This document shows positions 8,370 to 15,511 of a stretch of DNA of 64,000 nucleotides, piece by piece. Numbering within the stretch: the first letter of the stretch is position 1; each line of letters opens with the position of its first letter. Source of the stretch: Actinoplanes sp. SE50/110 (lineage in GTDB: Bacteria > Actinomycetota > Actinomycetes > Mycobacteriales > Micromonosporaceae). The position numbers and the translations under genes are program-made. The DNA lies in assembly GCF_900119315.1 (NCBI RefSeq), contig NZ_LT827010.1, positions 3,071,001 through 3,135,000 of the forward strand, in the 5' to 3' direction. The notes beneath the pieces are model-generated. The model made no database searches. It saw only the letters and a program-made list of their open reading frames with translations, and had not been told where the DNA came from.

Positions 8370-8809
8370 GCCGTCTCCACCTCGAAGACCAGGCGGACGC
8401 TCGCGTCGTCCTGCCGTGACTCGGACTCCAGCCGCAGCCCGGCGGCCGGCGCCTGTGCCCGGATCCGGTCCAGGACGGCCTGCTGCACCCGCCGTCCGTA
8501 CGCCGCGTCGACCGCGGTGATCAACTCGACCGCCCGCTCCACGCCCACTCCGTCGGCGTGCGCCGACCAGATGCCGTCGGCGTCGCGTCCGAAGGTCAGG
8601 GCCTGGTCACCCCAGCGCGCGGTCAGCGCGGCCTCGCCGCCGGACACCACCGCGCCGGTGTCGCGCAGCGCGTCGGCCAGCAGGGTCACATCGCGCATCC
8701 GGGTGTTCACCTGGACCAGCGTCTGACCGTTCGACCGGCGTTCGGCGCGGGCCTGCACCGCGGCCGCCCCGGCCAGTGCCAGCGGCACCAGCAGTAGTGA
8801 AACGCTCAC
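8366..8809 (-). CDS. DUF1257 (Ycf35-like) protein with N-terminal membrane anchor
   Basis: This is a 147-residue protein. After a hydrophobic N-terminus (SVSLLLVPLALAGAAAVQA) it shows the DUF1257/Ycf35 pattern: VNTRMRDVTLLADALRDTG, then a short beta-rich core (ARWGDQALTFGRDADGIW), then a helix with a YG motif (AVDAAYGRRVQQAVLDRIR). Family members are usually soluble and about 110-130 residues, so the anchor is unusual. It overlaps the AAA+ gene and the DUF2997 gene by 4 bp each. Function is unknown. I am fairly confident of the family because of both sequence and neighbours. Confidence 0.72.
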   Translation of the reverse strand: MSVSLLLVPLALAGAAAVQARAERRSNGQTLVQVNTRMRDVTLLADALRDTGAVVSGGEAALTARWGDQALTFGRDADGIWSAHADGVGVERAVELITAVDAAYGRRVQQAVLDRIRAQAPAAGLRLESESRQDDASVRLVFEVETA

Positions 8810-10386
8810 CGCACACTCCCCGTCTCGTTGCGGAAATCCCCATCGTCGGTGGCGGTCGCCGGGACCGCCCGGTTCCGGGCCCAGCCGCGCAACGCCGCGA
8901 TCCGCTCGGCCTGCGTGACGCTGAGCGGGACGATGCTCATCACCGCCCGCACCAGGTCGTCGCGACGCAGCGGCCGGCGCTCGGAGAAGGCGTCGAACAG
9001 CCCGGCGATCACCGCCTGCTCGATCTCGGCGCCCGAGTACCCCTCGGTCAGCCCGGCCAGATCGGCCCGCAGATCCGGGTCGACCAGCAGGTCACCGGCC
9101 ACCCGCGGGTGGCGCAGCGCCCGGGCCAGGTGCACCTGCCAGATCGCGGCCCGCTCGGCCCGGCTGGGCAGGTCGACGAAGAAGGCCTCGTCGAACCGGC
9201 CCTTGCGGAGCAGCTCCGGCGGCAGCCCCTCGAAGTCGTTGGCGGTGGCGACCACAAACACCGGCCGCCGTTTCTCCTGCATCCAGGTGAGGAACGTGCC
9301 GAACACCCGGGCGCCGGTCCCCGAGTCACCGACCGCACCGCCGGCGAACCCCTTCTCGATCTCGTCGATCCACAGCACGCACGGCGCCACCGCCTCGGCG
9401 ACCCGCAGCGCCGAGCGCATGTTCTGCTCGCTGGAGCCGACCAGCCCGGCGAAGACCCGACCCACGTCCAGGCGCAGCAGTGGCAGGTTCCACGCGGTCG
9501 CCATCGCCTTGGCGGTCAGTGACTTGCCGCAGCCGGGGACGCCGGTGATCAGCACGCCGCGCGGCGCCGGCAGCCCCCACTCCGCGGCCTCGGGCAGCCA
9601 CGAACCGTTCCGCTTGACCAGCCAGGCTTTCAGATTCCCCAGGCCGCCGACATCGTCCAGCACGATCTCGGTGGGAACAAAATCCAGAAAACCCGATTTT
9701 TGTACGGTCTGCTGCTTCTCGTCGTGCACGATCCGCACGTCTTCCAGGTCGAGCACGGCGTCGTTGGCGATCGCCCGGGCGAAGGCGTTCTCCGCCTCCT
9801 CCATGGTCAGCCCGGCCGCCGCGGCCACGAACCGCTCCCGCCCGGCGTCGTCGAGGTCGATCCGGATCCGCCCGGACGCGGCGTTCGCCCGGATCATCGC
9901 GTCCAGCAGCCCGTGCAGGTCAGGCGCCCCGGGGAGCGGAAACTCGACCAGGGTCACCGTTTTCCGCAGCTCGGCCGGGATGCTCAGCACCGGGGAGAGC
10001 AGCACCAGGGTGCGCGGCTGCGAGCCGGACCGGAACGCCTGCGCGGTGTCCCGGAGCAGCCGGATCAGCTCCATGTTCTGCGGATACTGCCCGTCGACGT
10101 GCGCGGGGTGCAGGTCGCGGAAGACGAAGACCCCCGGCTCGTCCACCCGCTGCACCGCCTGCAGGGCGCCGGCCGCCCCGTGCGTGCCGGAGCGCGGCTT
10201 GCCGTCCGGCGGGATGAGGCCACCGGTCAGCGTCCACGTCCACAGCCCCCGCGGCGTGCGCACCAGCACCTCGTCACCGGCGACCGCGGCGATCCGGTGC
10301 AGGGCGCGCTGCTCCTCGAACGTCTCCACGTAGAGCACCGGGAAACGGGCCTTGAGCAGCTGCGCCAAAGTCTCCGAAAAGGACAT
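8806..10386 (-). CDS. AAA+ ATPase of the Ycf46 type
   Basis: This is a 526-residue ATPase. The N-terminal half (about 1-230) opens with SETLAQLLKARFPVLYVET and FEEQRALHRI, the hallmark of the Ycf46 group. The AAA core has Walker A GVPGCGKS at 282-289, Walker B VLWIDEIEKG at about 337-346, sensor 1 VATAND at about 389-394 and an arginine finger region LLRKGRFDE. A C-terminal helical lid follows, with GYSGAEIEQAV. All ATPase residues look intact. It is first in the seven-gene minus-strand run and partners DUF1257 and DUF2997 proteins. Ycf46 proteins are classical AAA ATPases of unsettled function in cyanobacteria, plastids and scattered bacteria. Confidence 0.88.
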   Translation of the reverse strand: MSFSETLAQLLKARFPVLYVETFEEQRALHRIAAVAGDEVLVRTPRGLWTWTLTGGLIPPDGKPRSGTHGAAGALQAVQRVDEPGVFVFRDLHPAHVDGQYPQNMELIRLLRDTAQAFRSGSQPRTLVLLSPVLSIPAELRKTVTLVEFPLPGAPDLHGLLDAMIRANAASGRIRIDLDDAGRERFVAAAAGLTMEEAENAFARAIANDAVLDLEDVRIVHDEKQQTVQKSGFLDFVPTEIVLDDVGGLGNLKAWLVKRNGSWLPEAAEWGLPAPRGVLITGVPGCGKSLTAKAMATAWNLPLLRLDVGRVFAGLVGSSEQNMRSALRVAEAVAPCVLWIDEIEKGFAGGAVGDSGTGARVFGTFLTWMQEKRRPVFVVATANDFEGLPPELLRKGRFDEAFFVDLPSRAERAAIWQVHLARALRHPRVAGDLLVDPDLRADLAGLTEGYSGAEIEQAVIAGLFDAFSERRPLRRDDLVRAVMSIVPLSVTQAERIAALRGWARNRAVPATATDDGDFRNETGSVR

Positions 10387-10421
10387 CCGGTGCCCCCCTC
10401 TCCCGGCCGGCGGATCCCGCC

Positions 10422-10427
10422 ATCCTA
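10422..10427 (-). promoter_or_regulatory. Candidate -10 element for the AAA+ cassette
   Basis: On the minus strand the hexamer TAGGAT, a common actinobacterial -10, lies 35 bp upstream of the AAA+ ATG. I found no convincing -35 at normal spacing, so this is weak. Confidence 0.25.
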
Positions 10428-10618
10428 TGGCCCACCCCCAACCCGCCAGGACCGCCTCGTCCGGCCCCTCGCCTCGGCCGTCACCTTGCCGGCCGGTGTC
10501 CCGGCCGGCCGTGACGAGCGTTGCATCCGGCCAAGTCGATCTTGGGGCAGTGGACGGCGTTGGCTATCGTCACGCGCGCGGGCCGCAGCCCGCCGACACA
10601 ACGGGGGTAACCGGCTTC

Positions 10619-11824
10619 ATGAAACGTGCCTCGCGAGCGGCCTTGGCCTTGACCGCCGCCGCGGCCCTGCTCGCCGGATGCAGCACCGTGCACATGGCCC
10701 GCCCCCGCTCCCCGGAAGTGAAACTGCCCGCCAACGGCATCGCCGGCCTCGACGCGGACGCCATCCTGTCCGACGCCGAGGGAGCCCTGAAAGCGGCCGG
10801 CTCCTTCCGCCTGCGGGGCAGCACCGTCCCGGCCGGCACGCTGAGCCCACCCCGGCCCACCCAGACGCCGGGCGCCGCCACCACGCCACCGGCCGCCGGC
10901 ACCCCGGCCGCCCCCGGCGCCTCCCTGTCACCCGGCGGTTCCGCCCCGGCGGGCGCCGCACCCGGCCTCCCGGCCTCCTCCGCCGGGCCGCGTGCCCACA
11001 CCGCCCCGGGCAGATCCGCCACGACCGACGCGCACGGGAAGCCGGGCCACCACGCCCCACCGAGGCCGCGCACCACCCCCGGCGGACCCGCCACGCCCGG
11101 TTCGCCGGCGTCCCGCCGGGAATTCGCGGCGCCCGCCCCCTCGGCGCCCGCCTCCCCCGCGCCGGGAGCCTCCACGGCCGGGGAGGACACCCTCGACGAC
11201 ACCGGGGAGAACGGCGTCGGTGCCGTCCCGTCGTCCGGTCCCGGCCCGGGCGCCCGCGGTGGCGTCATCCCCCGTGGCGCCGTGCCACCCGGCGCGGGCA
11301 GCGGCGTCACGGCCGCTTCGGCCGGTCCGCGGTTCGCCCTCGACCTGCGCATCTCCGGCGACGACGTGATCGGCTCGGTCTGGCTGCCGCAGGCCAGCGG
11401 GCAACTGCTCACCGTGGGCGGCCACCACTACGTGCGTCCGGGTGCCGAGTTCTGGCGAGCGGTCGACCCCAAGGGCGTGGCCCGCAAACGCCTGGGTGAC
11501 CGCTGGCTCCGCGCCGACGCCACCGACGTCGCCGGGATCAGCCACTTCTTCGACCCGGCCGTGCTGCTCCGCACCCTGCTCAAGCCCACGACCCCGTTGA
11601 CGAAGACCGCCCCGCTCCAGATACACGGCATCCCGGCGATCGGCCTGACGTACGCCCCCGGTGTCACCCTCTACATCGCCACCGCCGGCCGCCCCTACCC
11701 CATCCAACTGGACTTCCCGGGCGCCGAGGGCCTCCGCTTCACCGAGTTCGGCGCCACGTTCGGCGGCATCAAGGTCCCCGACACCTCCCGCTGCGCCGAC
11801 CTCGCCGCCCTCCAACTGCGCTGA
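10619..11824 (+). CDS. Secreted lipoprotein with Pro/Ala-rich linker
   Basis: This 401-residue exported lipoprotein has a signal peptide with lipobox LLAGC (Cys 21). Residues about 30-60 contain a predicted helix (DADAILSDAEGALKAAGSFRLRG), followed by about 160 residues of proline-, alanine- and glycine-rich low complexity. The folded C-terminal half (from RFALDLRISGDDVIGSVWLP) resembles actinobacterial lipoproteins of the LppX/LprG-like fold (SFRLRG, GHHYVRPGAEFWR). ATG at 10619 follows GGGGGTAAC and gives the signal peptide; the upstream open frame is not coding-like. Function unknown, possibly lipid or envelope-related by fold. The linker is unusually long for this group. Confidence 0.75.
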   Translation: MKRASRAALALTAAAALLAGCSTVHMARPRSPEVKLPANGIAGLDADAILSDAEGALKAAGSFRLRGSTVPAGTLSPPRPTQTPGAATTPPAAGTPAAPGASLSPGGSAPAGAAPGLPASSAGPRAHTAPGRSATTDAHGKPGHHAPPRPRTTPGGPATPGSPASRREFAAPAPSAPASPAPGASTAGEDTLDDTGENGVGAVPSSGPGPGARGGVIPRGAVPPGAGSGVTAASAGPRFALDLRISGDDVIGSVWLPQASGQLLTVGGHHYVRPGAEFWRAVDPKGVARKRLGDRWLRADATDVAGISHFFDPAVLLRTLLKPTTPLTKTAPLQIHGIPAIGLTYAPGVTLYIATAGRPYPIQLDFPGAEGLRFTEFGATFGGIKVPDTSRCADLAALQLR

Positions 11825-12151
11825 CCCCCGGACCGCCCGGCTCGATCACGCAGCCCATTTCCCGGGCGGCACCGGTACACGGTCGCGCTGACGTCGGCCG
11901 TCCCGGTCCGGCTCCCCCTTTCGTGGCTGATCGTCCGAGTGGAGTTCGGCCCGGTCTCCCGGGCCCGACCTCGGTCGTGCTCCCGGCTCGGATCCCCCGG
12001 GCGGGCGTGACCGGCCCGCCGTCCGGGCTGCGCTGGTCTCTCACGCGGCACGGCTCCGGCGCGCGGGTCGGGCGCGGGCGAATGGATGGTGGTGGGCGCG
12101 GGGCGGCGCTGGGTCAAGCGGTGGGGACGAAGGGGCGCATGAAGGTGCGGT
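11825..12151. other. Intergenic stretch between convergent genes
   Basis: No gene supported. Immediately after the lipoprotein stop, CCGCCCGG at 11833-11840 and CCGGGCGG at 11862-11869 could pair across a 21-nt loop as a weak terminator. The rest is GC-rich sequence with long open frames that have no domain-like composition. Confidence 0.4.
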
Positions 12152-12169
12152 CGTAGTGGAGGACGCAGG

Positions 12170-12222
12170 GGCCAACTACGTGCCAGCAGCCGCGGTAAGA
12201 CGTAGGGCGCGAGCGTTGTCCG
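12170..12222 (+). other. 53-bp fragment identical to the 16S rRNA 530-loop region (E. coli about 505-557)
   Basis: The stretch contains the universal GTGCCAGCAGCCGCGGTAA (the 515F primer site, starting at 12180). It is preceded by GGCCAACTAC and followed by GACGTAGGGCGCGAGCGTTG and TCCG, the exact actinobacterial continuation. On both sides similarity to 16S breaks off, so this is not part of an rRNA gene. It covers most of helix 18, the decoding-centre pseudoknot, in the sense orientation. It lies between the lipoprotein gene (+) and the globin gene (-), downstream of both. It could be a captured rRNA fragment, an RNA decoy or an assembly artefact. Confidence 0.85.
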
Positions 12223-12225
12223 ATG

Positions 12226-12241
12226 GCGTAGTGCACTACGC
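12226..12241. promoter_or_regulatory. Perfect 16-bp palindrome
   Basis: GCGTAGTGCACTACGC is its own reverse complement. It sits 20 bp beyond the stop of the globin gene and 4 bp right of the 16S-like fragment. It may be an operator-like site or a short hairpin; it has no poly-U tract. Confidence 0.55.
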
Positions 12242-12260
12242 AGGTGATCACCGGCTCGGC

Positions 12261-12719
12261 CTAGGAGTCGCCGCCGGTGGGGCCGGACCAGGCCCAGTGC
12301 GGCATGGGCAGGGCGTCCGGGACGGTGGCCGAGGCCGGGAACACGGCGGCGACCTCGCGGGTGGCCGCCACCATGTAGTCGTGCAGGGCGCCGCGCAGCG
12401 CCGGGTCGTCGGGCAGGGTGTGCGCGACCGCCTCGTCGAAGACTTCCAGGAACCGGCCCGAGAACGGGTCCTCGTCGCACTGGTTGGCGTGGATCCGCAG
12501 CATGCCCGAGTGGCCGCCGTGCCGGCCGGAATAGGTGGGCGGCCCGCCGAACACCTCGCCCCAGTACGCGGCCAGGTGCTGGACGTGCTCCGGGTCGTCG
12601 AGGTGCGAGAACGGGTGCTCGAGGACCGGGTCGGCCAGGCAGCGCGCGTGGAAGTCGGTGGCGAGGGCGAGCATTCCCGCCGCCCCACCGGCGGCCTGGT
12701 AGAGCGTGGAGCGTCCCAT
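12261..12719 (-). CDS. Truncated-haemoglobin-like protein
   Basis: This is a 152-residue globin-fold protein. Features seen are STLYQAAGGAAGMLALATDFHARCLADP (the start typical of truncated globins), HPFSHLDDPEHVQHLAAYWGEVFGG (the E-helix region with W and GG), and HGGHSGMLRIHANQ, where the proximal-histidine helix would be. A heme-binding role in oxygen or NO chemistry is inferred from family. The assignment to group II is uncertain because the exact proximal His is not obvious. I used ATG at 12719 (MGRSTLYQ); an upstream in-frame ATG at 12776 adds only an unrelated tail. It is divergent from the erythromycin-esterase-family gene. Confidence 0.72.
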   Translation of the reverse strand: MGRSTLYQAAGGAAGMLALATDFHARCLADPVLEHPFSHLDDPEHVQHLAAYWGEVFGGPPTYSGRHGGHSGMLRIHANQCDEDPFSGRFLEVFDEAVAHTLPDDPALRGALHDYMVAATREVAAVFPASATVPDALPMPHWAWSGPTGGDS

Positions 12720-12866
12720 CAGCCCATCTTCGGCCCGGAGCTGCCGGGTGGCCAGGTCCCCCCGCGAACACGGCACGTCGGGCCGGGCGCGGCCCGGTCA
12801 CTGCCGTACCGCCATATCGGTAAAATCGGACGTATAGGGGTGGGTGGGCGGGGTAAGCGTCCGGGA

Positions 12867-14135
12867 ATGATCCGGTACGGGGACGAGGTGGCGTCGATCG
12901 CGCGGGAGCTGCGGGACCCGGGTGATCTGGAGATTCTGCTCGATCGGGCGGAGTCGGCGCGGATCGTGATGATCGGTGAGGCGACCCACGGCACGCACGA
13001 GTTCTACGCCTGGCGTTCCGTTCTGACGCAGCGGTTGATCGAGGAACGCGGGTTTTCGTTCGTCGCCGTCGAGGGGGATTGGCCCGACGGAGAACGGGTC
13101 GACGCCGCGGTTCGTGGCGGCCCCGGCGCTCCCGATGATCCGCGGTCGGCGTTGATCCGCTACGACCGTTGGCCGACCTGGATGTGGGCCAATGAGGAAT
13201 CGGTCGATTTCACGCGCTGGCTGCGCGGCCTGAACGCCGTCCGCCCGCCCGGCGAGCGCGTCGGTTTTCACGGTCTGGACGTCTATTCGCTGTGGGAGTC
13301 GATGCGGGAGATCCTCACCTGGGTGCGGGAGCACGACCCGGATCTGGTCCCGGTCGCGCTGGATGCCTACCGCTGTTTCGAGCCGTTCGACGAGGATCCG
13401 AACGCGTACGGCTGGGCCACCCAGTTCGTCGACGCGACCTGTGCGGAGGCGGTCGTCCGGATGCTCGCCGGCCTCCGCGGGCGGGATTTCGGGGTGTGGC
13501 AGAACGCGGCCGTGGTCGCCGGAGCGGAGAGTTACTACCGGAACATGGTGCGCGGCGGACCGGAGGCGTGGAACGGCCGCGACCGGCACATGGACGAGAC
13601 GCTGGATCGCCTGCTCAACCACTATGGGCCGGGATCGAAGGCGGTGGTCTGGGCGCACAACACGCACGTCGGTGACGCCCGCGCCACCGACCAGGTGGAC
13701 CACGGCGAGGTGACGCTGGGTCAGCTGGCCCGGGACCGGTTCGGCTGGGACGAGGTGCTGCTGGTCGGCATGGGCACGTATCGGGGGAGTGTGGTGGCCG
13801 GGCCGCAGTGGGGCGCGCCGATGGAGATGATGGGGGTGCCACCGGCCCGGGCCGGGTCGCTGGAGGAGATCCTGCACCTGACCGCGCCGGCCCGGGGCCT
13901 GTTCGTCTTCCCGGCCGGCTCGGACGGCCCGGACCTGCTCACCACGATCCTGCCGCACCGGGCGATCGGGGTGGTGTACCGGCCGGAGCGGGAGCGCTGG
14001 GCGAATTATGTGCCGACCGTGCTGGGCGATCGGTACGACGCGTTCCTCTGGTTCGACGAGTCGCACGGGCTGCGGCCGTTGCACACGCTGCGGGTGAACA
14101 CGCACGAGCCGGAGACGTATCCGAGCGGTGTGTAA
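12867..14135 (+). CDS. Erythromycin esterase family protein
   Basis: This is a 422-residue cytoplasmic protein of the erythromycin esterase/succinoglycan-biosynthesis-like family. It has the conserved opening GEATHGTHEFYAWR, FVAVEGDWPDG, GFHGLDVYSLWESM and the later VVWAHNTHVGDAR, which carry the family's conserved Glu and His residues. Some members hydrolyse the macrolactone of erythromycin, but many have unknown substrates, so resistance is only possible. The ATG at 12867 starts a natural domain (RYGDEVASIARELRD). A much longer open frame extends back to 12156 but overlaps the globin gene and the 16S-like fragment and is not believed. The gene ends next to a lower-GC intergenic stretch. Confidence 0.88.
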   Translation: MIRYGDEVASIARELRDPGDLEILLDRAESARIVMIGEATHGTHEFYAWRSVLTQRLIEERGFSFVAVEGDWPDGERVDAAVRGGPGAPDDPRSALIRYDRWPTWMWANEESVDFTRWLRGLNAVRPPGERVGFHGLDVYSLWESMREILTWVREHDPDLVPVALDAYRCFEPFDEDPNAYGWATQFVDATCAEAVVRMLAGLRGRDFGVWQNAAVVAGAESYYRNMVRGGPEAWNGRDRHMDETLDRLLNHYGPGSKAVVWAHNTHVGDARATDQVDHGEVTLGQLARDRFGWDEVLLVGMGTYRGSVVAGPQWGAPMEMMGVPPARAGSLEEILHLTAPARGLFVFPAGSDGPDLLTTILPHRAIGVVYRPERERWANYVPTVLGDRYDAFLWFDESHGLRPLHTLRVNTHEPETYPSGV

Positions 14136-14339
14136 TCGGTTTTGAAGAGCTGATTAATTCGATCTTTCTAATGACGTTCATCCATCAGCCTAGTGACGTG
14201 GGCGGACAACTGAAGGGTCAGACATCTCTAGCCGGGAATGCTCCTGCACCGTGCTGTGATCGGGATTACGCTGCGTTCTACCGATCATCCATATCGGATC
14301 GACAGGATCAGAAATGAAACAGAACGGAACGGGGTGTCC
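14136..14339 (+). promoter_or_regulatory. Lower-GC intergenic region upstream of the secreted lipase
   Basis: This 204-bp stretch is clearly more AT-rich than its surroundings. A possible promoter is TTGAAG at 14142-14147 and TCTAAT at 14167-14172 with a 19-bp spacer, slightly long. No open frame with coding character is present. A regulated or transferred promoter segment is possible. Confidence 0.3.
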
Positions 14340-15443
14340 ATGAAAAAGATCGTCCGCCTGCTCCTCGCCGCATTGCTGAGTGCGTGCGGGGTGACCGTCG
14401 TGGCGGCCGGACCGGCTGCCGCGACGCTGGCGTCCGGGTACGTGCTGAGCAGTTCGACCGCCACCCTTCCGGCCGAGCTGTCCGCCCTCGCGACCGGCAA
14501 GCGCGTGCAGTACCTGTCCACCTCGATCACCGGGAGCACGATCACCGCCACCGGGCTGATCCTCACCCCGAAGTCCGGTAGGAAGAACAGGGTCGTCGCC
14601 TGGGCGCACGGCACCACCGGGCTCGCCTACCAGTGCGCGCCGTCGACCAACCAGAGCGTGTTCTGGGAGGAGGCCCGGATCGCGGTCGCCGCCCTGCTCA
14701 ACCGCGGCTTCACGGTCGCCGCCACGGACTATCCGGGGCTCGGCTCGGGTGGCCAGCACCCGTACCTGATCGGCGCCAGCGAGGCTCGCGCGATCATCGA
14801 CAGCGTCAAGGCGGCCCGCAACCTCGACGCGTCGCTGAGCACCCAGTACGCGATCGACGGCCACTCGCAGGGTGGCCAGGGCGCGCTGTTCGCCAGCCAG
14901 ATCGCCCCCGCGTACGACGGCAATCTGGTGTTGGAGGGCACCTCCAGCATCGCCCCGCTGTCGAACGCGGACACCATCGCCCCGTTCATCCCGGGCACGG
15001 CCGAGCAGGGTTACCTGGTGATGGCGCTGTACGGCCTGAACGCCGTCGACCCGAGTGTGCAGCCGCTGACCATCCTGGCCACCCCGGCCAAGGCCAAGGT
15101 GGGCGTCCTCTACTCGGGCTGTCTCAACGAGATCCTCGCCTCCTACCAGAGTCTGACCGCCGCCCAGCTCGTGAACAACGGCGTGGTGCCGGATTACGTG
15201 CTGACCAAACTCGCGCAGTACGACAACCCGGCGCAGTCCGCCCCGACCGCGCCGATCCTGGTGGTGCAGGGCACCGCGGACGAGGCCGTCCCCTACGACA
15301 TCACGGCCGGCATGCTGATCCCGCAACTGCAGGCGTACAGCCAGCCGGTCCAGTTCGTGCCGATCCAGGACGCGACCCACGACACCGCGGTGATCCAGTC
15401 CGCGGACCTGGTCGCCGACTGGATCACCGCCCGTTTCTCCTGA
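14340..15443 (+). CDS. Secreted alpha/beta hydrolase, secretory-lipase type
   Basis: This is a 367-residue exported serine hydrolase. A Sec signal peptide (MKKIVRLLLAALLSACGVTV, then AAGPAAA) precedes the alpha/beta hydrolase domain. The nucleophile elbow is GHSQGG with Ser 176. The oxyanion region is AWAHGTTG, followed by the YPGLGSGG segment typical of fungal and actinobacterial secretory lipases. Acid and base are likely in VVQGTADEAVPYD and the DATHDTAV histidine. ATG at 14340 follows GGAACGGGG. The upstream 200 bp is unusually AT-rich. Substrate is likely an ester or triglyceride, inferred from family. The next gene is convergent. Confidence 0.82.
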   Translation: MKKIVRLLLAALLSACGVTVVAAGPAAATLASGYVLSSSTATLPAELSALATGKRVQYLSTSITGSTITATGLILTPKSGRKNRVVAWAHGTTGLAYQCAPSTNQSVFWEEARIAVAALLNRGFTVAATDYPGLGSGGQHPYLIGASEARAIIDSVKAARNLDASLSTQYAIDGHSQGGQGALFASQIAPAYDGNLVLEGTSSIAPLSNADTIAPFIPGTAEQGYLVMALYGLNAVDPSVQPLTILATPAKAKVGVLYSGCLNEILASYQSLTAAQLVNNGVVPDYVLTKLAQYDNPAQSAPTAPILVVQGTADEAVPYDITAGMLIPQLQAYSQPVQFVPIQDATHDTAVIQSADLVADWITARFS

Positions 15444-15511
15444 TCACCCCGTCGCCGCACCGGGTGACCCGGCCGACCCACGTCACCGATCGACCAGCCC
15501 ACGGACCGCCG

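Larger units (their letters stand above)
12152..12244 (+). repeat. Imperfect 18-bp direct repeats flanking a 16S rRNA fragment
   Basis: Unit 1 at 12152-12169 reads CGTAGTGGAGGACGCAGG. Unit 2 at 12227-12244 reads CGTAGTGCACTACGCAGG. They agree at 15 of 18 positions and bracket the 53-bp 16S-like piece exactly on its left side and with a 4-bp spacer on its right. Unit 2 contains most of a perfect palindrome. Confidence 0.8.

Noticed and set aside
12170..12222. Annotation as a true rRNA gene
   Set aside because: Only 53 bp match and the flanks do not continue into 16S sequence, so it is not a functional rRNA gene.
12156..12866. Long open frame joined to the erythromycin-esterase gene (659 residues in total)
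   Set aside because: The extra 237 residues cross the 16S-like fragment and overlap the globin gene in antisense. They have no family similarity. The real start at 12867 begins the domain.
14136..14339. A tRNA gene
   Set aside because: I looked for the T-arm and anticodon-arm patterns in this AT-richer region and saw none.
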